Origin: Halanaerobium polyolivorans
GTDB taxonomy: Bacteria > Bacillota > Halanaerobiia > Halanaerobiales > Halanaerobiaceae
Assembly: GCF_020711195.1 (NCBI RefSeq)
Contig: NZ_JAJFAT010000002.1
Location: forward strand, 171,123-235,122
Reading direction: 5' to 3'
DNA: 64,000 bases
This document shows, piece by piece, positions 34,646-43,338 of the stretch. The notes under the pieces are model-generated. The model saw only the letters and a list, made by a program, of their open reading frames with translations, did not search any database and had not been told where the DNA came from. The first letter of the stretch is position 1. Every line of letters starts with the position of its first letter. The position numbers and the translations under genes are program-made.

Positions 34646-35953
34646 GTGAACCTTTATAATTATATAAATTCTTTTTCACTTTTCGGTTCAAAAGGTGGCT
34701 ATAATCCCGGATTGCAAAGAATAAAAAAATTGCTAGATTATCTTGGTAATCCAGAACAAAATTTGAATGTAATCCACCTAGCCGGCACAAATGGAAAAGG
34801 CTCAACTGCAGCATTTATTGAAAATATTTACCGTCAGGCTGGATATAAAACCGCTTTATATACATCACCTCATTTTTATCATTTTAATGAAAGAATAAAG
34901 GTCAATGGAAAAGCAGCTTCAAGCTATCTTTTAAATGATTTGATTAAAGAGCTTAAACAGGCAGTAAAAAAACTTAAAAAAGAGGGATTGGGAGAAGCAA
35001 GTTTTTTTGAAGTTGTTACAGCATTAGCTTTTCTATATTTTAAATTTCATCAGCCAGATATTGTTATCCTAGAGACAGGACTGGGAGGCAGGCTTGATGC
35101 AACAAATGTAATTAAAAACCCGCTTTTATCTATTATTACTACTATTGATATAGAACATAGCTCTTTATTAGGTAACTCTCTTTCTGAAATTGCCTTTGAA
35201 AAAGCTGGTATCATTAAAGAAAACTCGCAAATATTAACTGGAGTAAAATCTCAATCAGCTTTAGATGTTATTGAAAAAATTGCAGGAGAAAAGTCGGCTA
35301 AATTAATTAAATTACAGCAAAAATATGATAATATAGAAAGTAGTGGTGGTTTAAAAGAAAATTATTTATCTTTTAACAGCTCTAATAAAAAAATTAAATA
35401 TGAATTATCTCTTCTTGGAATTCATCAGGCTCAAAATGCTGCCCTTGCTCATTTAGCAGTAGATATCTTAAAGTCTAGCTTCCCTGTAAAAAAGAAAGAT
35501 ATAATTAAGGGGCTCTCTACAGTTATCTGGCCGGGAAGAATGCAAAAGATTTCAGAAAAACCATTAATTATCTTAGATGGTGCTCATAATCCGGCAGCAA
35601 TTAAAAATCTTAGTCACAGTCTCAAAATATCTTCAGTAGAGTTTAAAAATATTAATCTTATATTTTCTGCACTTAAGGATAAAGATATTTTTAAAATGTT
35701 AAGTTATTTTCAAAGATTTAAGCCTGATATCAAATTATTTTTAGCAGAAAACAATTCATTTAGATCTTTTAGTTTAGCAAGTTTAGAAAGAACAGCAAAA
35801 AGTCTTGATTACAATTATCAGCTATTTCCAAGTTTGTCAGCTGCAGCTCAAGCTGCTGTTAAAAAAAGTGATAATGATGATTTAATTTTGGCTGCTGGTT
35901 CTTTTAATACCGTTTTTGAGTCTGGAATTACATTAATGACAAAAACTTTTTGA
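34646..35953 (+). CDS. folC: Bifunctional folylpolyglutamate/dihydrofolate synthase
   Basis: A 435-residue Mur-ligase-like enzyme adding glutamates to folates. P-loop HLAGTNGKGSTAAF (about 44-57), YTSPHFYHFNERI, ETGLGGRLDATN, TTIDIEHSSLLG and the C-terminal domain VIWPGRMQKI plus ILDGAHNPAA are all present. The GTG at 34646 follows GGAGGG; no ATG is nearby in frame. The downstream SPOR gene begins 10 bases after the stop. Confidence 0.94.
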   Translation: MNLYNYINSFSLFGSKGGYNPGLQRIKKLLDYLGNPEQNLNVIHLAGTNGKGSTAAFIENIYRQAGYKTALYTSPHFYHFNERIKVNGKAASSYLLNDLIKELKQAVKKLKKEGLGEASFFEVVTALAFLYFKFHQPDIVILETGLGGRLDATNVIKNPLLSIITTIDIEHSSLLGNSLSEIAFEKAGIIKENSQILTGVKSQSALDVIEKIAGEKSAKLIKLQQKYDNIESSGGLKENYLSFNSSNKKIKYELSLLGIHQAQNAALAHLAVDILKSSFPVKKKDIIKGLSTVIWPGRMQKISEKPLIILDGAHNPAAIKNLSHSLKISSVEFKNINLIFSALKDKDIFKMLSYFQRFKPDIKLFLAENNSFRSFSLASLERTAKSLDYNYQLFPSLSAAAQAAVKKSDNDDLILAAGSFNTVFESGITLMTKTF

Positions 35954-35963
35954 GGTGGCAGAA

Positions 35964-36467
35964 ATGAATAAAAATGAAAAAGGATTTTCTTTAGTTGTAG
36001 TTGTTATTTTTATGTCAATCGCTGCTTTATTTGTAGGATATTTTCTGGGAAGCTGGCTGATTACTTTTTTAGTAGATGAAACTGAGGAAGAATTTGCTCA
36101 AAATGAGCTTGAAGAAGTACAGGAAGATATTTCTAATAGTTTATCTGAAGATATGATTGAGGATCAGTTTGTCGAACAACCTCCAGCAGAAGACCCTCAA
36201 GCAGATCCTGAAGAAATGATTGAAGAAAGCACAACCTCTGAAGATTTTAGTGGTAATTATGGTGTTCAAGTTGGAGCATTTACTAATTATAATAGTGCTC
36301 TTGTTTTAAAAAATGAATTAGAGGACTTAGGTTATGAAGTTGTAATTACTGACACCAGCCCTCATCAAATTCAGGTACATGGTTATGAAAGCAGAGAAGA
36401 AGCAGAAGAGGCGCAAAATGAATTAGAATCCGAGGGATATGAAGGCTTCATAATACTTCGTGAATAA
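35964..36467 (+). CDS. SPOR domain membrane protein
   Basis: A 167-residue protein with one membrane-spanning segment (about 8-35, LVVVVIFMSIAALFVGYFLG), a very acidic Glu/Asp/Pro linker (about 40-95), and a C-terminal SPOR domain (GNYGVQVGAFTNYNSALVLK to the end) that binds glycan strands stripped of stem peptides at division sites. ATG 35964 follows GAGGTGG. Location after folC is common in clostridia. Probably a division- or cell-wall-associated protein facing the outside. Confidence 0.85.
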   Translation: MNKNEKGFSLVVVVIFMSIAALFVGYFLGSWLITFLVDETEEEFAQNELEEVQEDISNSLSEDMIEDQFVEQPPAEDPQADPEEMIEESTTSEDFSGNYGVQVGAFTNYNSALVLKNELEDLGYEVVITDTSPHQIQVHGYESREEAEEAQNELESEGYEGFIILRE

Positions 36468-36489
36468 TTTCTTAAATTCATTATAAGTG

Positions 36490-36518
36490 TTGTTTTTACT
36501 TGATAATTAGTATATAAT
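36490..36518 (+). promoter_or_regulatory. Promoter of the rnf operon
   Basis: TTGTTT (36490-36495), 17-base spacer, perfect TATAAT (36513-36518), about 73 bases before rnfC. Confidence 0.6.
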
Positions 36519-36590
36519 AATAATAGTTTGCAATATATTTTGAATAAAAATGGATATATTTATAAAAAATTAAAGGGGTGAAATTTACTA

Positions 36591-37922
36591 GTGAAAGCAT
36601 TGACTTTTAAACAGGGGATCCATCCTAGCTATAATAAAGAATTAACTAAGGATAAGCCTCTGAAGAATGCAAAGCGACCTGAAGAGGTGCTCATACCAAT
36701 TAAACAGCATATAGGAGCACCATTAGATTTATTAGTAAAAAAAGGTGATCAGGTTGATTTAGGCCAGAAAATTGCAGATAGTGAAAGCTTTGTCTGTGCA
36801 CCAATTCATGCATCAGTATCGGGAAAGGTAAAAGAAATTCGAAAAGTTACTGATCCTGGTGGTAATACTGTTGATGCAGTTGTAATTGAAGCTTCTGCTG
36901 AAGAAGATGAAAAATTAGTTTCAAACTTAGAAAAACATCAAAATCTTGATAATTTAAGTCCAGATGATATTAGAAAGATAGTTCGTGAAGCTGGTATAGT
37001 GGGTTTAGGTGGAGCTATGTTTCCAAGCCATGTCAAACTTGCAGTACCTGAAGATAAAAATGTTGAATATGTTATTTTAAATGGTGCTGAATGTGAGCCT
37101 TATTTAACAGTTGACCATAGAGTGATGGTTGAAAGACCTAATGCAATTGTTTTTGGTTTAAAAGCGCTTATGAAAGCTGTAAATGCTGAAAAAGGCTTAA
37201 TCGGGATTGAAGATAATAAAATGGAAGCAGTAGAAAGTATGCAGGATGCAGTTGCAGATGAAACTAATATTGAGGTTAAGCTTGTTGAAACAAAATATCC
37301 TCAGGGTGGAGAAAAAATGTTAATTGAAGCCTTACTGGAGAGAGAAGTACCTGTAGGTGGTTTACCACTTGATATTGAAGTTGTTGTTAATAATACTTCA
37401 ACAGCTGCAGCAGTCGCAGATGCAATTAGAGAAGGTAAGCCATTAATTGAAAGATCAATATCTATAACAGGTAGAGGGATTGAATCTCCCTGTAATTTAA
37501 TTTTTAGAATTGGAACTAAATTGGCTGATTTAGTTGAGCAAGCCGGTGGATTAAAAGAGAACGCAGCTAAAGTTATTGCTGGTGGTCCGATGATGGGAGC
37601 TGCTCAGAAGAACCTAGATGTTCCTGCAGTTAAAGGGACATCAGGACTTTTAGTTATGCTAGCTGATGAAGTTGAAGATTTTGATCCAGATCCTTGTATT
37701 AATTGTGCTAAATGTGTTGACCACTGTCCAATGTATTTAATGCCAACTACTTTAATTAAATATGCTAAGAATAATATGGTTGAAAAATTAGAAGAATATC
37801 AAATCTTAAATTGTATTGAGTGTGGTTCTTGTTCCTATGTTTGTCCATCAAAAATACCGCTTGTCCATTACTTGAGGTTGGGTAAATCTCAGGCAATGGC
37901 TAAAAGGCGAGAAGAGAAATAA
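36591..37922 (+). CDS. rnfC: Rnf complex subunit C (iron-sulfur, NADH-side)
   Basis: A 443-residue subunit carrying the NAD(H)/flavin-type soluble module of the Rnf ferredoxin:NAD+ oxidoreductase. Features: GLGGAMFPSHVKL and NGAECEPYLTVDHR (NuoF-like nucleotide/flavin region), GGGEKM-type YPQGGEKMLIEAL, and two C-terminal 4Fe-4S sets, CINCAKCVDHCP and CIECGSCSYVCP. GTG 36591 is the start, about ten bases after GGGGTG. First gene of rnfCDGEAB; the complex couples electron transfer to Na+ or H+ pumping. Confidence 0.96.
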   Translation: MKALTFKQGIHPSYNKELTKDKPLKNAKRPEEVLIPIKQHIGAPLDLLVKKGDQVDLGQKIADSESFVCAPIHASVSGKVKEIRKVTDPGGNTVDAVVIEASAEEDEKLVSNLEKHQNLDNLSPDDIRKIVREAGIVGLGGAMFPSHVKLAVPEDKNVEYVILNGAECEPYLTVDHRVMVERPNAIVFGLKALMKAVNAEKGLIGIEDNKMEAVESMQDAVADETNIEVKLVETKYPQGGEKMLIEALLEREVPVGGLPLDIEVVVNNTSTAAAVADAIREGKPLIERSISITGRGIESPCNLIFRIGTKLADLVEQAGGLKENAAKVIAGGPMMGAAQKNLDVPAVKGTSGLLVMLADEVEDFDPDPCINCAKCVDHCPMYLMPTTLIKYAKNNMVEKLEEYQILNCIECGSCSYVCPSKIPLVHYLRLGKSQAMAKRREEK

Positions 37923-37933
37923 GGAGTGTTAAG

Positions 37934-38845
37934 ATGAATAGTGCAGAATTAGTAGTAACATCCTCTCCCCATGTCAGGAGTGAGGATTCAGTACCTAAGA
38001 TAATGTGGTCAGTAGTTATTGCTCTGCTGCCGGCATTTTTTGCCTCTGTATATTTTTTCAGTGCTAGAGCAATTTCAATTGTTTTAGCTGGAATTGCTGG
38101 TGCAGTAATAAGTGAATACATATTCCAAAAAGTACGCGGCAAAAAAATAACAATAACAGATGGAAGTGCAGTTGTAACAGGTTTGCTTTTAGCTTTAACA
38201 CTTCCTCCAACCATACCCCTCTGGGCGACTTTTTTAGGAGGAGTAGTTGCTATAGTTATAGGAAAACAAGTTTTTGGGGGAATTGGCCATAACCCATTTA
38301 ATCCAGCTTTAATCGGTAGAGCTTTTATGGTAGCAGCTTATCCGGTTTTAATGACCGATTGGGCTGTAGATGGTGTTTCAACCGCAACTCCACTTGCTTT
38401 AATGAAATCAGATGGAATTGCTACTGATACCTGGAGACTTTTTGTCGGTCAAATTGGTGGTTCACTTGGTGAAACATCTGCTTTGGCTTTACTTTTAGGT
38501 TTTTCATTTTTATTATACAAAGGTTATGTAAATTGGAGAATACCTCTTTCGATGATATCTACAGTATTTTTAATGACCTTTATTTTTGGTCAAAATCCTG
38601 TTTTTCATATTTTTGCAGGTGGTTTAATGATCGGTGCTTTATATATGGCAACTGATATGGTATCAAGTCCTACCACAAAATTAGGTCGTTATATATTTGG
38701 AATTGGAGCAGGTGTAATCGTAGTTGTAATTAGACTTTGGGGTGGTTATTCTGAAGGTGTCTTATTTGCAATTTTGTTGATGAACGCGGCAGTACCTTTA
38801 ATTAATCGATATACAAGACCTCGTAGTTTGGGAGAGGTGAAATAA
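37934..38845 (+). CDS. rnfD: Rnf complex subunit D
   Basis: A 303-residue membrane subunit with about eight to nine hydrophobic segments and the covalent-FMN motif S(T)AT, here VSTATPLALM with Thr152 the likely attachment residue. NPFNPALIGRAFM and ATDMVSSPTT are further RnfD/NqrB hallmarks. ATG 37934 follows AAGGAGTG. Stop and next start are adjacent. Confidence 0.95.
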   Translation: MNSAELVVTSSPHVRSEDSVPKIMWSVVIALLPAFFASVYFFSARAISIVLAGIAGAVISEYIFQKVRGKKITITDGSAVVTGLLLALTLPPTIPLWATFLGGVVAIVIGKQVFGGIGHNPFNPALIGRAFMVAAYPVLMTDWAVDGVSTATPLALMKSDGIATDTWRLFVGQIGGSLGETSALALLLGFSFLLYKGYVNWRIPLSMISTVFLMTFIFGQNPVFHIFAGGLMIGALYMATDMVSSPTTKLGRYIFGIGAGVIVVVIRLWGGYSEGVLFAILLMNAAVPLINRYTRPRSLGEVK

Positions 38846-39403
38846 ATGGAAAAGAATAGCAATTTAAGTTTAATTTTAACTTTAGTGACAATCGGTCTTG
38901 TTTCAGCTTTTATTTTAAGTTTTGTTTATTTATGGACAACTCCATATATTGAAGCAAATCAGGCTGAAGTAAGAAGAAGAGCTATCAATGAAGTTTTACC
39001 TGGAGCTGAAGAGATTGAAGAGATAGATATTGATGGAGAAATTTTTTATGAAGCTTATGACCAAGATAATCGTCAAATAGGAGTTGCAACCCAGCATTCT
39101 GGGGCAGGTTATAATGGAATGATTGATATCATGGTTGGGGTTAATCTTGATGATTCAAAAGTATTAAACATTAGTATTGTAAACCATGAGGAAACCCCTG
39201 GTTTAGGGGCAAGAATAACTGAAGAAGGATTCAGAAGTCATTTTCAGGAAAAGCCATTTGGTGATTATCAAGCTGTTAGTACTGAGCCGACTGATCCAAT
39301 GGAAGTAGAGATCATTGCAGGTGCTACAATTTCTTCAGAAGCAGTAATTAAAATTGTAGAAAATGCGGTTGAAAAAATAAATACTGTTTATGGAGGGAGA
39401 TAA
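38846..39403 (+). CDS. rnfG: Rnf complex subunit G
   Basis: A 185-residue subunit with one N-terminal membrane helix (LILTLVTIGLVSAFILSFVY) and a periplasm/outside-facing FMN-binding domain; IIAGATISSEAV contains the flavinylation Thr at about 161, and ETPGLGARI is the typical preceding motif. The gene abuts rnfD with no gap. It would carry electrons between RnfD and the iron-sulfur subunits. Confidence 0.95.
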   Translation: MEKNSNLSLILTLVTIGLVSAFILSFVYLWTTPYIEANQAEVRRRAINEVLPGAEEIEEIDIDGEIFYEAYDQDNRQIGVATQHSGAGYNGMIDIMVGVNLDDSKVLNISIVNHEETPGLGARITEEGFRSHFQEKPFGDYQAVSTEPTDPMEVEIIAGATISSEAVIKIVENAVEKINTVYGGR

Positions 39404-39405
39404 TA

Positions 39406-40011
39406 ATGACCGAAAAAGCAAAAAGTTTATTTCAAATATTTAAAAATGGTCTTTGGAAAGAAAACCCCGTTATGGTATTAGTTATTGGGATGTGTCCAAC
39501 TTTAGCTGTAACCAACACAGGTGCAAATGGTTTTGCAATGGGAATTGCTACAGCTTTTGTGCTTATATCTTCAGAAATTGTTATATCTATTATTAAAAAT
39601 TTAATTCCTAGCAATGTTAGAATTCCTAGCTTTATTTTAATCATTGCTACCTTTGTGACATTTACTGATTATTTTGTGAGAGCATTTTTTCCAACTATTG
39701 CAGAATCATTAAGTATTTTTATTCCTTTAATTGTTGTTAACTGTTTGATTTTAGGAAGACAGGAAGCTTTTGCTTCTAAAAACCCTACCCATAAAGCAAT
39801 TGCAGATGCAGTAGGAATGAGTGTAGGTTTTACCTGGGTATTAACCCTGCTGGGAATTATTAGAGAATTTTTTGGAATGGGATCAATTTTTGGTCTGCAG
39901 TTATTAGGTGAATGGTACAGACCGATGGTTATTATGCTGCTTCCCGGTGGAGCATTTCTAACATTAGGTTTAATGGTTGGTATCTATAAACATCTTAGTA
40001 GGGAGGGTTAA
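39406..40011 (+). CDS. rnfE: Rnf complex subunit E
   Basis: A 201-residue six-helix membrane subunit. Typical sequences are GLWKENPVMVLVIGMCPTLA, the Cys-containing IVVNCLILGRQEAFASKN, and the C-terminal GGAFLTLGLMVG. Homologous to RnfA/NqrD/NqrE, with which it forms a symmetric pair around a membrane iron-sulfur centre. ATG 39406 follows GGAGGGAG, two bases after rnfG stops. Confidence 0.95.
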   Translation: MTEKAKSLFQIFKNGLWKENPVMVLVIGMCPTLAVTNTGANGFAMGIATAFVLISSEIVISIIKNLIPSNVRIPSFILIIATFVTFTDYFVRAFFPTIAESLSIFIPLIVVNCLILGRQEAFASKNPTHKAIADAVGMSVGFTWVLTLLGIIREFFGMGSIFGLQLLGEWYRPMVIMLLPGGAFLTLGLMVGIYKHLSREG

Positions 40012-40605
40012 ATGATGGAAGAATTTTCTCAAATATTACTTTTGTTTATTAGTACTATTTTAGTTAACAATTTTATTTTAGTTAGATTTTTAGGGATCTG
40101 TCCCTTTTTAGGTGTCTCTAAGCAGATTGAAACTGCTTTTAGTATGGGCTTAGCTACAACCTTTGTTATGACTTTAACTGCTGGAGCAACTTGGATGATA
40201 AATACATATATACTTGAAGCTTTTAATCTACCATTTTTGCGCTATGTATCATTTATTATAGTTATTGCTTCATTAGTTCAGTTTGTAGAGATGTTTATTA
40301 AAAAAACCAGCCCTGTTTTATATAAAGCACTTGGAATTTTTCTGCCTCTAATCACTACTAACTGTGCTATTATGGGACTGGCATTATTAATTCCACTCAA
40401 CAATTATAGTTTTATTGCAAGTATTGTATTTGGTTTTGGTGCTGGTGTTGGTTTTACCTTGGCAATTGTTTTGATGGCAGGATTAAGAGAAAACTTAGAA
40501 TTTGGCGATGTACCAGAAGCCTTACAGGGAGTGCCAATCACTTTGATGATTGCAGGTATTTTGGCATTATCTTTTATGGGTTTTGCTGGTATGATCGCAA
40601 TGTAG
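40012..40605 (+). CDS. rnfA: Rnf complex subunit A
   Basis: A 197-residue six-helix membrane subunit, partner of RnfE. Motifs: NNFILVRFLGICPFLGVSK, LPLITTNCAIMGLALL with conserved Cys, and the C-terminal ALSFMGFAG. Two ATGs (40012 and 40015) follow GGGAGGG; the first abuts the rnfE stop. Together RnfA and RnfE place conserved cysteines within the membrane. Confidence 0.95.
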   Translation: MMEEFSQILLLFISTILVNNFILVRFLGICPFLGVSKQIETAFSMGLATTFVMTLTAGATWMINTYILEAFNLPFLRYVSFIIVIASLVQFVEMFIKKTSPVLYKALGIFLPLITTNCAIMGLALLIPLNNYSFIASIVFGFGAGVGFTLAIVLMAGLRENLEFGDVPEALQGVPITLMIAGILALSFMGFAGMIAM

Positions 40606-40625
40606 TGGAGGTGGCAGAGAAATAA

Positions 40626-41621
40626 ATGAATTCAATATATTTTTACTCAATGATTAGTATGGGTGGTATTGCAGCCTTGCTTGCAGGAGGACTGGGTTTT
40701 GCTGCAAATCACTTCCATGTAGAAAAAGATCCTAGAGTAGCTAAGGTAGAAGATGCCTTACCAAGTGCAAATTGTGGAGCTTGTGGATATGCTGGTTGTG
40801 AGAGTTTTGCTGAAGCGGTTGTTAAGGGAGAAGCACCTGTTGGTGGTTGTCCGGTAGGTGGAGATAGTGTTTCCACTGAAATAGCTGACATTATGGGCTC
40901 TGAAAATGAGAGTTCGGAAAAAGTAGTGGCAGAACTTATCTGTGCTGGTGGACTAAAAGAAACCAAAAAGTCAGGTAAATATGATGGGATAAAAAGCTGT
41001 AAAGCAGCCCATCAGGTAAATGGTGGTGAAAAAATTTGTCAGTACAGCTGTCTTGGTTTTGGGGATTGTGAGGCAATTTGTCCTTTTGACGCTATTTTTA
41101 TAAATGATAATGGTTTACCTGAAATTGATCCAGATGCCTGTACAGGTTGTGGTAAATGTATTGATGAGTGTCCAAGAAATGTTTTGCTCTTAGCTCCTTA
41201 TCAAGCAAAAAATCACATTCGATGTTCATCACATAATATAGGTAAAATTGTTCGCAAGACATGTGAAGTAGGTTGTATAGCCTGTAGTCTTTGTCTTAGA
41301 GCGTGTCCGGTTGATGCAATAGAAATGAAAGATAATCTGGCCGTTATTGATTATGAAAAATGTGTTAACTGTGGAATCTGTGCCGATAAATGTCCAACTG
41401 GAACAATTGAATTTCAGGGAGAAAGAATTCAAAAAGTAGAAATTAATGATAATTGTGTTGGCTGTACTCTATGTGCTAAAGCATGTCCTGTTGAGGCAAT
41501 AGAGGGTGAAATTAAAAAACTACATGAAGTTGATCAGGAAATTTGTATTCAGTGTGGGCTGTGTTATGAGGCCTGTAATGTAGATGCAGTTGATCTTTTT
41601 TATGAATCAGATCTAAGTTAA
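40626..41621 (+). CDS. rnfB: Rnf complex subunit B (multi-cluster ferredoxin)
   Basis: A 331-residue subunit that accepts electrons from reduced ferredoxin. One N-terminal membrane segment, then the NCGACGYAGCESFAEAV cluster domain, and then multiple 4Fe-4S sets: GDCEAICP, CTGCGKCIDECP, CIACSLCLRACP, CVNCGICADKCP, CVGCTLCAKACP and CIQCGLCYEAC. This long form resembles acetogen/clostridial RnfB rather than the short proteobacterial one; the last pair resembles the C-terminal ferredoxin module of NuoF-type hydrogenase subunits. ATG 40626 follows GGAGGTGG. Last gene of the rnf operon. Confidence 0.95.
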   Translation: MNSIYFYSMISMGGIAALLAGGLGFAANHFHVEKDPRVAKVEDALPSANCGACGYAGCESFAEAVVKGEAPVGGCPVGGDSVSTEIADIMGSENESSEKVVAELICAGGLKETKKSGKYDGIKSCKAAHQVNGGEKICQYSCLGFGDCEAICPFDAIFINDNGLPEIDPDACTGCGKCIDECPRNVLLLAPYQAKNHIRCSSHNIGKIVRKTCEVGCIACSLCLRACPVDAIEMKDNLAVIDYEKCVNCGICADKCPTGTIEFQGERIQKVEINDNCVGCTLCAKACPVEAIEGEIKKLHEVDQEICIQCGLCYEACNVDAVDLFYESDLS

Positions 41622-41688
41622 AATCATTAAATTATTTGGAGATAAAAAAATATTTTAAGCAAAATATAATATATCTTAAAGATTATTG

Positions 41689-41714
41689 AACCCGGCCATT
41701 AATGGTCGGGTTTT
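41689..41714 (+). terminator. Terminator of the rnf operon
   Basis: AACCCGGCCATT (41689-41700) pairs with AATGGTCGGGTT (41701-41712) with one G-U pair, followed by TTC; the stem is fully palindromic. Confidence 0.75.
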
Positions 41715-41729
41715 CTTCAGCTTATAGTG

Positions 41730-41758
41730 TGGACATAAGCATTGAAAGATGTTAAAAT
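41730..41758 (+). promoter_or_regulatory. Promoter before the NusG-II protein gene
   Basis: TGGACA (41730-41735), 17-base spacer, TAAAAT (41753-41758). It would give a transcript running into the Gx transporter, maf and radC genes. Confidence 0.5.
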
Positions 41759-41799
41759 ATATAGTAATGACAGGAAAAAGAAATTAGTGGTGAATTATT

Positions 41800-42204
41800 T
41801 TGAGAATACTTGATATAACAACGATTTATGATAAAATATTAATTATCATTGTTGTAATTGCCAGTTTGATTATGCTGCTTATACCATTTTATTATTTTCG
41901 AGCATCTGAAGATGATGAATTATATTTAATAGTTCAGCAGGATAATCAGATTGTTAGGGAAGTGCCTTTAGCTGATAGTTATGATAGTCCAATTCATTTT
42001 ACTGTAGAAGGTCCAATTGGAATTCATCATATAGAGATCAATCAGGGTAGAGTTAGGGTAGAAGCACCACCTAATGATCCCCTAAAGATATGTGAGAAAA
42101 CAGGCTGGATAGATAGAAAAGGGCCTGTTATTATTTGTGTCCCAAACCGTTTAAGTCTTTGGATTGAGAGCACTAATTCCGATATAGATGGGATGAGTTG
42201 GTAA
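41800..42204 (+). CDS. NusG domain II-containing membrane-anchored protein
   Basis: A 134-residue protein with one membrane helix (KILIIIVVIASLIMLLIPFYYF) followed by an outside-facing domain resembling NusG domain II: IVREVPLADSYDSPIHFTVE, GIHHIEINQGRVRVEAPP, DPLKICEKTGWI, GPVIICVPNRLSLWIE. This family is regularly found next to rnf genes and Gx transporter genes in Firmicutes and may be an accessory of flavin or isoprenoid/electron transport; its role is unproven. The start is TTG 41800 after GGTG, weakly supported. Confidence 0.8.
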   Translation: MRILDITTIYDKILIIIVVIASLIMLLIPFYYFRASEDDELYLIVQQDNQIVREVPLADSYDSPIHFTVEGPIGIHHIEINQGRVRVEAPPNDPLKICEKTGWIDRKGPVIICVPNRLSLWIESTNSDIDGMSW

Positions 42205-42205
42205 A

Positions 42206-42730
42206 ATGAAAAAAACAAAAAAAATGGTTGTTGTTGCTCTTTTAATAGCTCTAGGTTTAGTACTGCATCTTGTTGAAAGCATTTTTCCCCTAGCGGCTTT
42301 AATACCTGGGGCAAAACTGGGCTTAGCAAATATTGTAACTTTAATTGCCCTTGTGCTTTTTGGTTTTGTTTCTGCTTTTCAGGTTTTAATATTTAGAGTT
42401 ATTCTGGCTTCATTATTGGCAGGAAGCTTTATGACAATTAGTTTTTATCTAAGTTTTAGTGGTGGTTTATTAAGTTTTTTACTAATGTATTTAGCTTATA
42501 ATTTTTCTAAAGATAAACTAAGCTTAATAGGGGTTAGTATAATTGGTGCAGTAGCACATAATACTGCTCAGGTTATCGCTGCTTACTTTATAATCGAAAA
42601 TCCGGGTATATTTTATTATCTACCCTTTTTAACACTTTTTGCAATCCCAACAGGATTTAGTATTGGTTTAGTAAGTCATTTTACCATTGATTATTTACCA
42701 AGTTCTTTAAAACAGGGGGTGAGCAAATGA
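42206..42730 (+). CDS. Gx transporter family membrane protein
   Basis: A 174-residue membrane protein with about five helices. The start MVVVALLIALGLVLHLVES and PGAKLGLANIVTLIAL are diagnostic of the Gx transporter family (once annotated as heptaprenyl diphosphate synthase component I). The usual substrate is unknown; ECF-type small-molecule binding is a possibility. ATG 42206 follows the previous stop by one base, with its ribosome site inside the upstream gene. Its stop overlaps the maf start (ATGA). Confidence 0.85.
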   Translation: MKKTKKMVVVALLIALGLVLHLVESIFPLAALIPGAKLGLANIVTLIALVLFGFVSAFQVLIFRVILASLLAGSFMTISFYLSFSGGLLSFLLMYLAYNFSKDKLSLIGVSIIGAVAHNTAQVIAAYFIIENPGIFYYLPFLTLFAIPTGFSIGLVSHFTIDYLPSSLKQGVSK

Positions 42731-43320
42731 GCGAAGAAATAGAAGAAAAAAAATTGGTTTTAGCTTCAGGTTCACCAAGAAGAGAAGAAATATTAAAACA
42801 GCTAAAATTAAAGTTTACTATTATTCGCCCTAAAATTGATGAGAACAATTTTAATGGAGATAGACCTGAAGAGCTGGTCAAAATATTAGCAGAAAAAAAA
42901 GCAAGATCAGTTATGGATATTGCTGAAAATGCTCTGATAATAGCTGCAGATACCATTGTGGTTTTAGATGGTAATATTCTCAACAAACCTGCTGATGCTG
43001 AGGAAGCTAAAAAGATGCTGCAGCGATTGAGTGATAGAAAACACCAGGTTATCACTTCATTAGTAGTTTTAGATTCAGATAGTGGTGAGATTATGGTGGA
43101 ATGCAATATAACAGATGTTAAAATGCTTGAATTAAGTAATGATGATATAGATAGATATTTGAGTACTGGTGAAGCAATGGATAAGGCTGGTGCTTATGCA
43201 ATTCAGGGTTTTGGTGCTTTGTTTATAGAATCTATAAGTGGATCTTATTATTCAGTTGTCGGCTTACCTATTCATCAATTAGCAAAGTTATTAAAGAAAT
43301 TTAATTATGGAATCCTATAA
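42727..43320 (+). CDS. maf: Maf family nucleotide pyrophosphatase
   Basis: A 197-residue Maf protein, hydrolysing non-canonical or pyrimidine nucleoside triphosphates. LASGSPRREEILKQL is the N-terminal signature; IIAADTIVVLDG and MDKAGAYAIQGFGALFIESI follow. ATG 42727 overlaps the Gx transporter stop. In Firmicutes maf commonly precedes radC and mreB, as here. Confidence 0.95.
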   Translation: MSEEIEEKKLVLASGSPRREEILKQLKLKFTIIRPKIDENNFNGDRPEELVKILAEKKARSVMDIAENALIIAADTIVVLDGNILNKPADAEEAKKMLQRLSDRKHQVITSLVVLDSDSGEIMVECNITDVKMLELSNDDIDRYLSTGEAMDKAGAYAIQGFGALFIESISGSYYSVVGLPIHQLAKLLKKFNYGIL

Positions 43321-43338
43321 GAGAAAGGAGCTTTTTTG

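Noticed and set aside
35955..35963. GTG start of the SPOR gene at 35955
   Set aside because: That GTG lies inside the GAGGTGG ribosome site of the ATG at 35964.
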